Source of the DNA: Fredinandcohnia quinoae
GTDB taxonomy: Bacteria; Bacillota; Bacilli; Bacillales; Bacillaceae_L
Length of the DNA: 34,384 nucleotides
Direction: 5' to 3'
Assembly: GCF_022427965.1 (NCBI RefSeq)
Contig: NZ_JAKTTI010000043.1
Location: 1 to 34,384, forward strand
The notes beneath the pieces were generated by a model. The model saw only the letters and a program-made list of their open reading frames with translations, made no database searches and had not been told where the DNA came from. The translations under genes and the position numbers were made by a program. This document shows, one piece after another, positions 16,348 through 24,082 of the stretch. Within the stretch, counting starts at the first letter, position 1, and each line of letters starts with the position of its first letter.

Positions 16348-17611
16348 TTATGTAGTAGATGTTAATCGTTGAGGTATTACAACATACCCATTTGCCTTCC
16401 GTGATTTAAGCACTTTAATTAGTTGGTTCTTTAGGGATGAATCGCACATTACCTCTATAATGACCTCGCTTTTACGACTAGCAAAGACTTTTAATTTCTT
16501 CTTACTAAGCGCTAATTCGATTATCAAGCCCAGGATAAAACCGCCCGCTAAGCCAATCAAGCCCCAAATGATTGGTCCCCAGTACAATACGAATCCATAA
16601 ATTGCTCCTAGAACCGCAAAAATAGTTGCACCCATCATGGCACCGTCCAGTACACTTCTTCCGTCTGCCCGATGAATTGTGTCAATGATATGTGCCCCAG
16701 AATCAAGATTCTCAAGTGGTAATGCAACGATATTCTGCGGTAGCACTCCCAATTTCTCTATATCATGGATAACCATCTCCACAAATGGCGAATGGTCAAA
16801 TGTGGCGATCACTTGTACTGTATTGTTTTCGATTGTGTTTAGCTGTCCCATATTTGCTGCCCTCACTCTAAGGTACCTTATTTGCTCAATATCATATAAA
16901 ATATTATTTTCATTCACTGATGCATACGCCTGATAGATTGCAAAAGCGTACATGGAAGGCAAAAAAAAGAAACCATTGCCAGTCCACAATTGCGGTTACA
17001 CTACTAAAATCCCCAAGAAATGAATAGAGCCAGGTACGAATGGCCATTGCCTTATAGCAAACAAATATCCACCAAGCCAAAACAAAAGTGCCAACAACCG
17101 TACTTCCACTATATAATTGTCCCAATCCAGGAGTAAAAGCTGACCAGAGCATACCCACCCACGGATGTTTCTTGTCGAGAGAAACAACATCAAAAAAGTT
17201 AACATCAGAAGGTGTGACAGGTGCATCTTCAATTTCGGACAGACTATGATTTTTACTAATCTCAACCGCACATCGGTAACTATCCCAAATGCTGTAAATA
17301 TACACAGCCACATAAAGTAAAGCCCACTCCTGATTTAATGATGCTGTTGCCTCTTCAAAACTACCTTGAAAGGATAGGGCAATCCCCATGTTGAGATTGG
17401 ACATACTGTTCACAACCAGCTCCCAGATAATTAAGACAAAACCATGTAGATACTTACCGATAAACATGTGCCCAAACCCTGGAAAGGCAGCTGACCACCA
17501 GGCTGCAATCCAAGGGGGACGGGGATATACCGAGTTAATCCCAAATACGGATATCTGCCCTTTGGAATAACGCGGTTTTATGTTAGCTGACTGGAACTTC
17601 TGATGTGGCAT
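16348..17611 (-). pseudogene. Multi-spanning membrane protein, frameshifted in a homopolymer
   Basis: Two minus-strand frames form one gene. The first (16910-17611, start ATG with AAGGAGA upstream) has two copies of a repeat: PPWIAAWWSAAFPGFGHMFI and HPWVGMLWSAFTPGLGQLYS, each followed by hydrophobic helices, so an internal duplication of a TM2/DUF5683-like unit. It reads VDWQWFLFF and then switches to nonsense. The other frame (to 16348) continues LPSMYAFAIYQAYASVNENN and a C-terminal part with a glycine-rich double helix (about residues 135-160 of that frame) resembling general-stress proteins. The join is a run of eight T on the minus strand (16961-16968). With seven T the frame reads WFLFLPSMYAFAIY without a break, so a single-base insertion or a sequencing error is likely. 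Length would be about 420 residues. Function unknown. Confidence 0.75.
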
Positions 17612-17754
17612 TGGTTATCTTCTCCTTAGGGTTGATATCTACATTTAATGTTACCAACAATTACCTACCCTATTCAGCCACTCACTCATGCAGCATTCAC
17701 ACAATAACTAATTTTCCTATGACCAATATAATAGAAAAGGTCTCCCAACAGTAT

Positions 17755-17945
17755 CAAATGCGCCTTGGCGTATTTGAGCCCAGATTTTTTCGAGCTTGCT
17801 CGAAAAGCTTCCTTTAAAAATCTGAGGCATCCGCCGGAGGCTTTAACTTTATTCAGTCGGGGTTTGAACCCGAACTGAATTGCAAACTGATTTGCATTTA
17901 TCTCACCACTTTTAGAAGTGGGAGACTTCTGCTGAATAAAGTTAA
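17755..17945. repeat. Structured repeat-like element with nested hairpins
   Basis: This non-coding stretch is unusually rich in stem-loops. CGCCTTGGCG sits at 17761-17770. CAGATTTTT/AAAAATCTG arms (17781 and 17815 region) enclose CGAGC-TT-GCTCG. CCGCCGG lies at about 17831-17837. Fourteen-base perfect inverted repeats TTAACTTTATTCAG (17843-17856) and CTGAATAAAGTTAA (17932-17945) bracket three further hairpins, including ATTCAGTCGGG/CCCGAACTGAAT (17851-17880), GCAAA/TTTGC and a CCACTT/AAGTGG stem. The translated minus-strand frame (17686-18042) looks like junk. It resembles dispersed palindromic repeats or IS200/IS605-derived remnants of Bacillales, which I cannot test here. Confidence 0.55.
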
Positions 17946-17989
17946 TCAACTGATGAAAGACCTTCACTACTAATATGTTCTTTTTGTAA

Positions 17990-18373
17990 TCATTCTTTTT
18001 CCTGATCAAACCACAGCAGTTCTTTGTCATCCACGTCACCATTATAATTAATCAGAATTTCTTCGCCGGCTTTTATATCTGTAAAAGCATAGAAGTCAAA
18101 CGTATGTTTTTCAAAACTAATCTCATAAGTCGCATTAGGATTATATGAATGATTGAATAACATCCCGTAACCGAGAAGGATTGCGGAATGATTCACTCCA
18201 TACTCAAAAGCGTAATCGGCTAGTAAAGTTTGCTCAATATATTGATGTTGGTCGTTTGGATATGCAATAACGGGAGCCTCATGTAGCATCGTTCCCTTTT
18301 TGATATCACATGTAGCAAATACCCCTCTGTTAAATTCTCCATCACTTAGTGAAGATGTTTTTACTTCAATCAT
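17990..18373 (-). CDS. SET domain protein (putative protein lysine methyltransferase)
   Basis: A 127-residue minimal SET-domain protein. Visible SET features are the N-terminal GVFATCDIKKGTMLHEAP strand-turn, then LGYGMLFNHSYNPNATY, which carries the NHSxxPN S-adenosylmethionine-binding motif, and FTDIKAGEEILINYNGD, which carries the AxEELxxxY-type catalytic segment with its Tyr. It lacks pre-SET or post-SET cysteine modules. Related bacterial SET proteins methylate protein lysines, and some act on chromatin-like proteins. No substrate can be inferred here. The ATG at 18373 has AGGTG six bases upstream; an upstream in-frame GTG (18382) has no ribosome binding site. It is 76 bases downstream of the chemotaxis-like gene on the same strand, so readthrough is possible, but no shared signal proves it belongs to that operon. 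Confidence 0.88.
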   Translation of the reverse strand: MIEVKTSSLSDGEFNRGVFATCDIKKGTMLHEAPVIAYPNDQHQYIEQTLLADYAFEYGVNHSAILLGYGMLFNHSYNPNATYEISFEKHTFDFYAFTDIKAGEEILINYNGDVDDKELLWFDQEKE

Positions 18374-18449
18374 GCTGTTCACCTACTTACTTGTAAAATA
18401 TACTTTCTAACTATAACATTAATCTACTCAATGAGTACGATTATTTCTT

Positions 18450-19589
18450 TTATTGATTTGATACAAATAATAACTTGTCTACACTATTTTTTAATTCCAC
18501 GAGATTTTTTGCTTCCTGAATGAGTTCTTGCATTGTATTTAGTTGGTCATCACTTATTCCCACTAGTTCCTCAAACATTTCAACAGATTCCCGAGAGATA
18601 AAGGCTATCTCTTTAATTGTTGACATAATCACCTGAGAACTAGAAGATAATTCTTCTGTACTTGCAGAAGAATTTGCATTATTTTCAGCTATGATCTTGG
18701 TAGTAGCTAGAATCTGTTCGAACATGTTTCCTACCTCTACTATGGTCGTATTTGTATCTGTAAATTCCTCTGTTCCCTGTTTCATTGATTTTACTACAAT
18801 TTCAGTTTCTTCTTGAATATTCTTTACAATATTTGATACTTCAGAAGAAGACTGGCGCGATTGCTCGGCCAATTTTCGAACCTCATCAGCTACGACCGCA
18901 AATCCCTTACCATGTTCACCAGCACGTGCTGCTTCTATTGCTGCATTCAATGCTAATAAATTAATTTGTTCTGATATCCCCGTAATCACTTTTACAATAG
19001 TCCCAATTTCGTGAGATTTTTCTCCAAGCTTATTTATAGCATCAAATGTTGTATTTACCGTCTGATTAAACCTCTCCATTTTTTCCAATGAGTCTTTTAG
19101 TTTCTCATTTCCTTCTTCCGTTAATTCTAAGGTAGTATTCGATTGATCCGAAATTTGATTCGATCTCACAGATAGTTCTTCGATAGCCTGTGACATATCT
19201 TCCATTGAAACAGAGCTTTCTTCAGTAGCTACTAATTGCTTCTGTAAACCCCTACCCACCTCGTCTATTGCCGCTCTTACAATATCAGCTTTCTCTGAAG
19301 CGTATTCACCACTTTCAGCGAGATTCCCTCCTATTTCATGTACACTTTTTGCAAATAAGAGGAACTTTTCCCTTACACGATTAAAAAACTCAATTAGTTG
19401 ATTAAATACCGAATGATCAGAACTTCTTTCATCAACTTTGCTAGTGATATTACCTGCTGATATTTCTTTCATTCCATTTATTATTTCTTTATTTATATGA
19501 GGATGATGTTTCAGTGTAAAATATCGGTAAGCAAAATACACTGATGTCCCCAATAAGATTATAATACTACCAAGCATAATAGCTTCCAT
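18450..19589 (-). CDS. Methyl-accepting chemotaxis-type signalling protein without external sensor domain
   Basis: A 379-residue receptor-like protein. A single N-terminal membrane helix (about 3-23) leads to a HAMP-like or linker region (about 26-85) and a full MCP signalling coiled coil. The hairpin tip shows the universal [20 protein letters not shown] (204-223) and [20 protein letters not shown] (224-243) blocks that bind CheA and CheW. Flanking helices have repeated Glu/Gln pairs of the methylation type. There is no extracellular or PAS/GAF sensor, so input must come from the membrane, the cytoplasmic linker or a partner protein. It is the last gene of the operon behind the c-di-GMP-I riboswitch, 55 bases after the GNAT-like gene. 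Receptors like this suggest motility or adhesion signalling. ATG 19589 has AGGGGAT upstream. Confidence 0.9.
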   Translation of the reverse strand: MEAIMLGSIIILLGTSVYFAYRYFTLKHHPHINKEIINGMKEISAGNITSKVDERSSDHSVFNQLIEFFNRVREKFLLFAKSVHEIGGNLAESGEYASEKADIVRAAIDEVGRGLQKQLVATEESSVSMEDMSQAIEELSVRSNQISDQSNTTLELTEEGNEKLKDSLEKMERFNQTVNTTFDAINKLGEKSHEIGTIVKVITGISEQINLLALNAAIEAARAGEHGKGFAVVADEVRKLAEQSRQSSSEVSNIVKNIQEETEIVVKSMKQGTEEFTDTNTTIVEVGNMFEQILATTKIIAENNANSSASTEELSSSSQVIMSTIKEIAFISRESVEMFEELVGISDDQLNTMQELIQEAKNLVELKNSVDKLLFVSNQ

Positions 19590-19644
19590 GATAAATAAAT
19601 CCCCTACTTCTATTAATAATTGTTTTAGACCTATTATGTAAATT

Positions 19645-20355
19645 TTAAAGGTCTTTTATTAGAATATATGTCCCGTCTGCTATATTTGAAGGAATACCAC
19701 TCAACTTACTATTATCCTGATATTTATGAACAATATAATTTCCTTCTACATCCTTATATTTTTTCATATTATGATATTTTTCCATTACGCGTATTGACTT
19801 CGGGTTGGTCGCTTCACCTAAAACAGCCTTCAATCCTTGTGAAGATGCCTTTGTTATCAAACTATTTCCTAATTGCTGAATAATTTCGTGACGGTTATGT
19901 TCAGCTGTCACTCCTAGCATGAATAGATGCAATAACTCTCCATCTTTGATTTCTTTTCCGTTTCGTTTTTTATAATCTTCCATGAAACGTTTATCTACAT
20001 CTTCCAGAACACGCAGAATTACATTCATATCATAAAAAGATCCTTCAAATATATCTTCTCCGATAATCTCAGGTGCATTTGTATCTCCAGCAAGTACACC
20101 AACAACATTATGATTACGATCTTGAGCGACTGCACAGTAACCTTGCTCGATTGTTGACTCTAAATAATCCTTCGTAAACTTATAAAAATCTTCATAACCA
20201 ATATTTAATTGACCTACCATCGGTTCCTGAACCCATTTCCCTGAAACATCCACTCCAATAAATGAACGCGCTAGACAATCTGCTGCTTTCTGTATTAAAT
20301 CTAATTGTTGCTTTGTAATAATTTCATAGGTGTATAAATCTAGTGTTGTTTGCAC
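19645..20355 (-). CDS. GNAT-like acyltransferase
   Basis: A 236-residue protein with the GCN5-related N-acetyltransferase pattern. There is a beta-strand [16 protein letters not shown] near 80-95. The acyl-CoA binding stretch [23 protein letters not shown] (about 143-165) has the Arg/His and Gly positions of motif A in a degenerate form. [22 protein letters not shown] follows as the usual motif B segment. The start is GTG at 20355, with AAGGAAG seven bases upstream; the in-frame TTG at 20373 lacks a good site. The degenerate loop leaves open whether it binds acetyl-CoA or a longer acyl group. It lies 56 bases after the STAS-like gene and 55 before the chemotaxis-type gene, all behind one c-di-GMP riboswitch. 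Confidence 0.75.
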   Translation of the reverse strand: MQTTLDLYTYEIITKQQLDLIQKAADCLARSFIGVDVSGKWVQEPMVGQLNIGYEDFYKFTKDYLESTIEQGYCAVAQDRNHNVVGVLAGDTNAPEIIGEDIFEGSFYDMNVILRVLEDVDKRFMEDYKKRNGKEIKDGELLHLFMLGVTAEHNRHEIIQQLGNSLITKASSQGLKAVLGEATNPKSIRVMEKYHNMKKYKDVEGNYIVHKYQDNSKLSGIPSNIADGTYILIKDL

Positions 20356-20411
20356 TTCATGACTTCCTTTCAAATAACATCGTAAAATCCCCTTATAATT
20401 GGGATCTACTA

Positions 20412-20780
20412 TTACATAGAATGAGGTACTCTATCGATAAATGTGCCAGTGAACTCAATTCTTTCGAGTGCGTTCCTAATTTGCACTTGAGCTATTTTTG
20501 ATGAAGGTTTGATTACAAGTGTATCCTTAAAACCTAAGGTAGAATAAAATTGCATCGTTTGCTCCAACTGCGGTACAACTTTTGAAGGAACTGGCGTTTG
20601 ATGGGTCCCATCTACAACAAACGTATAATCTCGTCTTGATACTTTATTAATCGTATCCTGCAGATCAATCATATACCCTTCAGCATCCTCCTCTCTCATT
20701 AATCCACGTACCTGTACATGTACTTCCTTCGCAGTTTCATTAATTGCCATTTTATATTTCTTTTTATCTACAACTATCAT
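20412..20780 (-). CDS. STAS/SpoIIAA-like small protein
   Basis: A 122-residue cytoplasmic protein with alternating strands and helices. AKEVHVQVRGLMREEDAEGYMIDL opens a SpoIIAA-like pattern, followed by YTFVVDGTHQTPVP, where the hydrophobic strand ends in DG(T) at the position of STAS loop 2. Then come the amphipathic QFYSTLGFKDTLVIKP and a C-terminal IRNALERIEFTGTFID. I recognise the family as an unnamed Firmicutes STAS-like group, and the assignment is by fold pattern only. STAS proteins often act as phosphorylatable switches or partners of other regulators. The ATG has AGGGAG eight bases upstream. It is the first gene after the c-di-GMP-I riboswitch and the likely signalling input of the operon. 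Confidence 0.65.
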   Translation of the reverse strand: MIVVDKKKYKMAINETAKEVHVQVRGLMREEDAEGYMIDLQDTINKVSRRDYTFVVDGTHQTPVPSKVVPQLEQTMQFYSTLGFKDTLVIKPSSKIAQVQIRNALERIEFTGTFIDRVPHSM

Positions 20781-20852
20781 CTCTTATCTCCCTTATTTCT
20801 ATAATCTACTATTTTTCATAGTTGATATTTGCACGGATTGAAGTTGAGTCAA

Positions 20853-20889
20853 ATAAAAAAAGCTATCCCGAATGTAGATAGAGATAGCC
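20853..20889 (-). terminator. Terminator between c-di-GMP riboswitch and its operon
   Basis: On the minus strand GCTATC and GGATAGC arms close a hairpin that is followed by TTTTTTTATTTG. An alternative pairing uses a second GATAG copy (20876-20880), which could serve in an antiterminator. It lies between the aptamer and the first gene, the place for a transcriptional expression platform. Confidence 0.7.
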
Positions 20890-20911
20890 AAATAATCAAT
20901 TATTATTATTC

Positions 20912-20990
20912 CTGGCAACCCGACTATCATTATCCTAAGGGATTTTAGACTCGTAGCTTTGCGTCCTTACCTTTCGATAAGTTTGCCTTT
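20912..20990 (-). promoter_or_regulatory. Cyclic di-GMP-I riboswitch (GEMM-I)
   Basis: The minus strand carries the GEMM-I aptamer: the P1 stem GGCAA/TTGCC, a helix CTTATC-GAAA-GGTAAG with the GAAA tetraloop that docks into its receptor, the invariant core GGACGCAAAGC, then GTCTAA, the tetraloop-receptor region around CCCTTAGGATAATG, and the closing GGGTTGCC. The match in order and spacing is strong. With the following terminator it should control transcription of the STAS-like/GNAT-like/MCP operon in response to c-di-GMP. Whether it is an ON or OFF switch cannot be told by eye. Confidence 0.95.
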
Positions 20991-21009
20991 TTCAATTTTA
21001 GAAAAATAG

Positions 21010-21069
21010 TACTAAACTCATGGTTATTTATTACTAGTTTAGTATAAAATACTTGTCGTTTCTTGTCGA
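21010..21069 (-). promoter_or_regulatory. Promoter of the c-di-GMP-controlled operon, with inverted repeat
   Basis: Minus-strand TCGACA (21064-21069), 17-base spacer and TATACT (21041-21046) lie upstream of the aptamer. A nine-base inverted repeat, TACTAAACT (21010-21018) and AGTTTAGTA (21036-21044), overlaps the -10 box and the transcription start, which could be an operator for a second layer of control. Confidence 0.55.
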
Positions 21070-21139
21070 TGCCAATATTTGCCTCAATTGGATACTCGAT
21101 AATAAGGCTAATTTCCTATTCACTGCTTTTTGTCAGAGT

Positions 21140-21174
21140 TGTTCCATGTTAGCCTGAGTAAAAGGACAGGAACA
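21140..21174 (-). terminator. Possible terminator after the siderophore esterase
   Basis: Imperfect arms TGTTCC and GGAACA with inner CCT/AGG pairing directly follow the esterase stop codon on the minus strand. There is no clear T run, so this may only be an mRNA end hairpin. Confidence 0.35.
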
Positions 21175-21927
21175 TTACCTATTATTTTGATTCAAATAAC
21201 GGAATGCACGGCTAATAACCGACGGAACAACTGAAGCATGGTTTTCTTCTAATGCTTCATAAAATGAGACATTTAAACCATGTTCAGAAAGATATTTAAA
21301 CATTTGTTGCCCATCATTGACCATAAATCCCTCAAGCTCGCCCACCGCTATATACAGACAATTACATGTACCCTCATTCATAATAAATGCTTCAGCATAA
21401 CGAACTAACTCATGATCATTCCACCAAATTGACGGACTTAACGCGATATAATTTGCAAAACTGTTTGTATACTTGAATAAGCTCCATAGAGCATAATAGC
21501 CCCCTAAAGAGTGACCAAATAATGTTTCATTGTTCGTATTTACTGAGAAGTCACGATGAATAATCGGTTTTAGCTCATTCTCAATAAATAAATGAAAATC
21601 TTCTGCACCTCCAACAGCTTCTGGCTCTTTCCCCTTCATACGCATTGGATATGCATATTGAATAGCTGGTGCTGTATAATCATAAAATCTCCGCGAACGC
21701 ATCGTATCTTTCTCATGATTTATACCGACTACAATGGCTGGGTTCACTTTTGTTTTTACAGCATTCTTAGATTGCACTTCGACAGTTTTCTTTGCAAATT
21801 CAAAATAAGATAAGCCATCTAACACATAGATGACCGGAAAACCCTCCTTCGGGCTTTCACCTTCCGGAATATATACATCCACTGTATATTTATAATTTGT
21901 GTAGTTTGAATGAATGACATATGACAC
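21175..21927 (-). CDS. Siderophore esterase (YbbA/BesA/Fes-like alpha/beta hydrolase)
   Basis: A 250-residue alpha/beta hydrolase of the esterase-D/IroE type, cytoplasmic with no signal peptide. The nucleophile is Ser140 in GHSLGG, with the oxyanion region YVLDGLSYF near 34-42 and the catalytic His230 in EENHASVVP. The GTG start at 21927 has AGGAGG seven bases upstream. It is divergent from the AraC regulator, and a perfect Fur box overlaps its -10. The rest of the locus is a catecholate-siderophore importer, so it probably cleaves the trilactone of imported ferric bacillibactin- or enterobactin-like siderophores to release iron. In B. subtilis I recall such an esterase gene (ybbA) at the end of the feu operon; here it is separate and divergent. 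A general esterase is the alternative. Confidence 0.82.
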   Translation of the reverse strand: MSYVIHSNYTNYKYTVDVYIPEGESPKEGFPVIYVLDGLSYFEFAKKTVEVQSKNAVKTKVNPAIVVGINHEKDTMRSRRFYDYTAPAIQYAYPMRMKGKEPEAVGGAEDFHLFIENELKPIIHRDFSVNTNNETLFGHSLGGYYALWSLFKYTNSFANYIALSPSIWWNDHELVRYAEAFIMNEGTCNCLYIAVGELEGFMVNDGQQMFKYLSEHGLNVSFYEALEENHASVVPSVISRAFRYLNQNNR

Positions 21928-21960
21928 CTATATTCCTCCTATAATTCATGGTATAATCCA

Positions 21961-21979
21961 AATGATAATCATTATCAAT
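21961..21979. promoter_or_regulatory. Fur box in the esterase-araC divergent region
   Basis: TGATAAT-C-ATTATCA (21963-21977) is a perfect 7-1-7 Fur box. It overlaps the -10 TATCAT of a minus-strand promoter, with TTGACT at 21985-21990, 17-base spacer and -10 at 21962-21967, that drives the esterase gene. On the plus strand TATAAT at 21952-21957 could serve the AraC gene, also within reach of Fur. Both genes should therefore be repressed by iron. Confidence 0.9.
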
Positions 21980-22004
21980 TAAAGAGTCAATATAGGAGAG
22001 TTGT

Positions 22005-22841
22005 ATGAATTATACCGTAAACCAAATTATCGACTATTTTGCGAAGTCTTCATTCGAATACGTGAATATTATTACGAATCAAATTTTACCCCAACAAAGG
22101 GATGGGAATCGAACTACTGCATACGGGGTATCGGGGATTGTTATACCCTTATCCGGAAAAGCAAATTTCTCATTCAATGAGACTACTTATAAAATGCAAG
22201 AAAACATGATTGTCCATGCAGGGTCTCAAATGAATCTTGAGATTGAAACAATTGGAGATAAACCTTGGGAGTATGTGGTTATTCATTATAAGACACTACA
22301 TAATGCACCATTTAATTTAAAGAATAAGGACTTTTCTATCAATATAAAGCAGATGGTCAAAATAAAAGATTTTGTCTATCAACTAATTAAATTTTCTTCA
22401 GAACCGGGGAGCTTCGCAACATTTCAGGTAAAAGTAATATTCTTAAACTTAGTAAAGGAAATTTTAGAGCAGGCAAAAAAACATGTAGAAGAAAAAAATT
22501 CATCCATCATTCCTAAAGCAATTGCTTTTATTCAAGAAAATTATGCAAAGGATTTTTCAATTGGAGAACTTGCAGAAAGGTTGAGAATAGAGAGGCGTCG
22601 TTTTTCTGAGTTATTTGAACAGCACATTGGTCTTAGTCCAATTCAATATTTAACAGAATATCGTATACACAATGCACGTGAATTGTTAAGGTTGGGTCAT
22701 TATTCTATAGCTGAAGTAGCCGAGATGACTGGCTATCAAGATAGTTTTTATTTCAGTAGAGTTTTTAAAAAACATGTTGGGATGTCCCCTTCAAAATACA
22801 GAAAATATATCGAGGAAAACTCCATTTTTATTAATCAGTAG
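22005..22841 (+). CDS. AraC family regulator of siderophore uptake (Btr-like)
   Basis: A 278-residue transcription activator. The N-terminal half (about 25-110) is a cupin-type sensing fold, with YGVSGIVIPLSGKANFSFNE. The last 100 residues form two AraC helix-turn-helix units, with DFSIGELAERLRIERRRFSELFEQHIG and then the typical SIAEVAEMTGYQDSFYFSRVFKKHVGMSPSKYR, split here into shorter recognisable runs. B. subtilis Btr, which activates feu with bacillibactin, is longer because of a periplasmic binding protein domain; this one lacks it. It lies between a Fur box and the feuA-like gene and is likely the local activator of the import genes, with the siderophore as probable inducer. ATG has AGGAGAG upstream. 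Confidence 0.88.
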   Translation: MNYTVNQIIDYFAKSSFEYVNIITNQILPQQRDGNRTTAYGVSGIVIPLSGKANFSFNETTYKMQENMIVHAGSQMNLEIETIGDKPWEYVVIHYKTLHNAPFNLKNKDFSINIKQMVKIKDFVYQLIKFSSEPGSFATFQVKVIFLNLVKEILEQAKKHVEEKNSSIIPKAIAFIQENYAKDFSIGELAERLRIERRRFSELFEQHIGLSPIQYLTEYRIHNARELLRLGHYSIAEVAEMTGYQDSFYFSRVFKKHVGMSPSKYRKYIEENSIFINQ

Positions 22842-22945
22842 GCTACCAACGTCTACTTTTCAAAATTTTCGGCAAAAGTCCATATTTTAAAATAAATTAG
22901 TCCATTCCTTTTCAACCATAGCTTTGTTAGAATCTTAAAAGTAAA

Positions 22946-22960
22946 TGAGAATCAATATCA
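22946..22960. promoter_or_regulatory. Fur box upstream of feuA
   Basis: TGAGAAT-C-AATATCA fits the 7-1-7 Fur box with two mismatches. It lies 40 bases before the feuA start codon, in the expected promoter position. With the box at 21961-21979 it places the whole locus under iron control. Confidence 0.75.
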
Positions 22961-23000
22961 ATTACAAAAATTCAAATATCATTTTAGGAGTGTGTACTAT

Positions 23001-23975
23001 ATGAAAAAACGTTGGATATTCGGAGCTGCAGCATTTCTGACTTTGGCTTTAGCAGGCTGCGGGGAAACTGAAGAAGCAAAAACTCCAGTAAAAAATACTG
23101 AGACGGAGAAAGCTTCCGCTGAGGTCAAAGAAGAAACTACCCAAACGATTTCCTATTTAGGAACAGATTATACGATTCCTGGCCAAGTAGATAGCATTGT
23201 TACGGCAAGCTTAGAATCTATGGAAGACGCAGCTGTCCTTGGAATTAAGCCGGCTGGAGTTCTTGAAATTGCAGGTGCAATTCCAGCATACTTATCAGAT
23301 GATTTAGCAGGAGCATCACTCATCGGTGACAAAAGATCACCAAATGCTGAGGCCATATTAACACTCGATCCAGATGTTATCGTTGGCACTTCTAAATGGG
23401 GTGAGGACGTAATGGCGGAGATGAATAAAATTCAGACAACATTGCCTTACTCACACATTTCAACAAATTGGAAAGATAATCTACTTGCCCTCTCCCAAAT
23501 TGCAGGGAAGGAAGACTTAGCAGAAAAAATCATTTCTGACTATGAGGCGAAGGCAGAAGAAGGAAAAGCGCAAGCCAAAGAACAATTAGCTGATGATAAC
23601 GTATTAATCATTCGTGTTCGTGGTGGACTCATGTACATTTATCCATCAAGTGTATACTTAAACCCTGTTTTATATGAGGATTTAGGTGCAAAAGTTCCAG
23701 AAATTATTGCGAAAGCAGAGGCTCAAGCGGAAATTACCATGGAAACTTTAGCTTCAGTTAACCCTGATGCTATCTTCCTTCAATTTGAAGAATCAGAAAA
23801 TGCAGAAGCACCAACAGCACTTGAAGACTTACAAAAGGACCCTATTTTCTCAAGTTTATCAGCTGCTAAAAATGAGCGAGTATTTGTTAATACCATTGAC
23901 CCGCTTGCCCAAGGTGGTACTGCTTGGTCAAAAGTGAAATTCTTAGATGCTGCGATTGAAAGCTTACTTCCATAA
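23001..23975 (+). CDS. feuA: Ferric siderophore-binding lipoprotein (FeuA-like)
   Basis: A 324-residue substrate-binding lipoprotein. The signal peptide MKKRWIFGAAAFLTLALAGC has a lipobox LAGC with Cys20 as the lipid attachment residue. An acidic linker follows (about 21-45), then a class III iron-siderophore binding fold. Segments such as SLESMEDAAVLGIKP, ISTNWKDNLLALSQIAGKE, NVLIIRVRGGLMYIYPSS and DPLAQGGTAWSKVKFLDAA closely match what I recall of B. subtilis FeuA, whose catecholate ligands are bacillibactin and enterobactin. The ATG at 23001 has AGGAG ten bases upstream; an in-frame GTG at 22992 is only one base from that site. It is first in the import operon, behind a Fur box, and delivers siderophore to FeuB-FeuC. 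Confidence 0.92.
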   Translation: MKKRWIFGAAAFLTLALAGCGETEEAKTPVKNTETEKASAEVKEETTQTISYLGTDYTIPGQVDSIVTASLESMEDAAVLGIKPAGVLEIAGAIPAYLSDDLAGASLIGDKRSPNAEAILTLDPDVIVGTSKWGEDVMAEMNKIQTTLPYSHISTNWKDNLLALSQIAGKEDLAEKIISDYEAKAEEGKAQAKEQLADDNVLIIRVRGGLMYIYPSSVYLNPVLYEDLGAKVPEIIAKAEAQAEITMETLASVNPDAIFLQFEESENAEAPTALEDLQKDPIFSSLSAAKNERVFVNTIDPLAQGGTAWSKVKFLDAAIESLLP

Positions 23976-23984
23976 TGTAGAACT

Positions 23985-24012
23985 TAGCGGGCAACAACTT
24001 GTTTGTCCGCTA
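23985..24012 (+). terminator. Intercistronic hairpin between feuA and feuB
   Basis: Ten-base arms TAGCGGGCAA and TTGTCCGCTA (one G-U pair) lie ten bases after feuA and are followed by AAAGTTATTTTC. The tract is poor, so it more likely lets partial readthrough, giving more binding protein than permease, or protects the feuA mRNA end. Confidence 0.6.
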
Positions 24013-24082
24013 AAGTTATTTTCTACATAGCTTTATTGTATAAGCAACAAAATCATAATCATAAGGAAAATAGGTGGGCGTT

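Noticed and set aside
17686-18042. Minus-strand 118-residue frame next to the SET gene
   Set aside because: It lies across the structured repeat-like element, has no ribosome binding site and no recognisable domain, and overlaps the SET gene; it reads as chance translation of hairpins.
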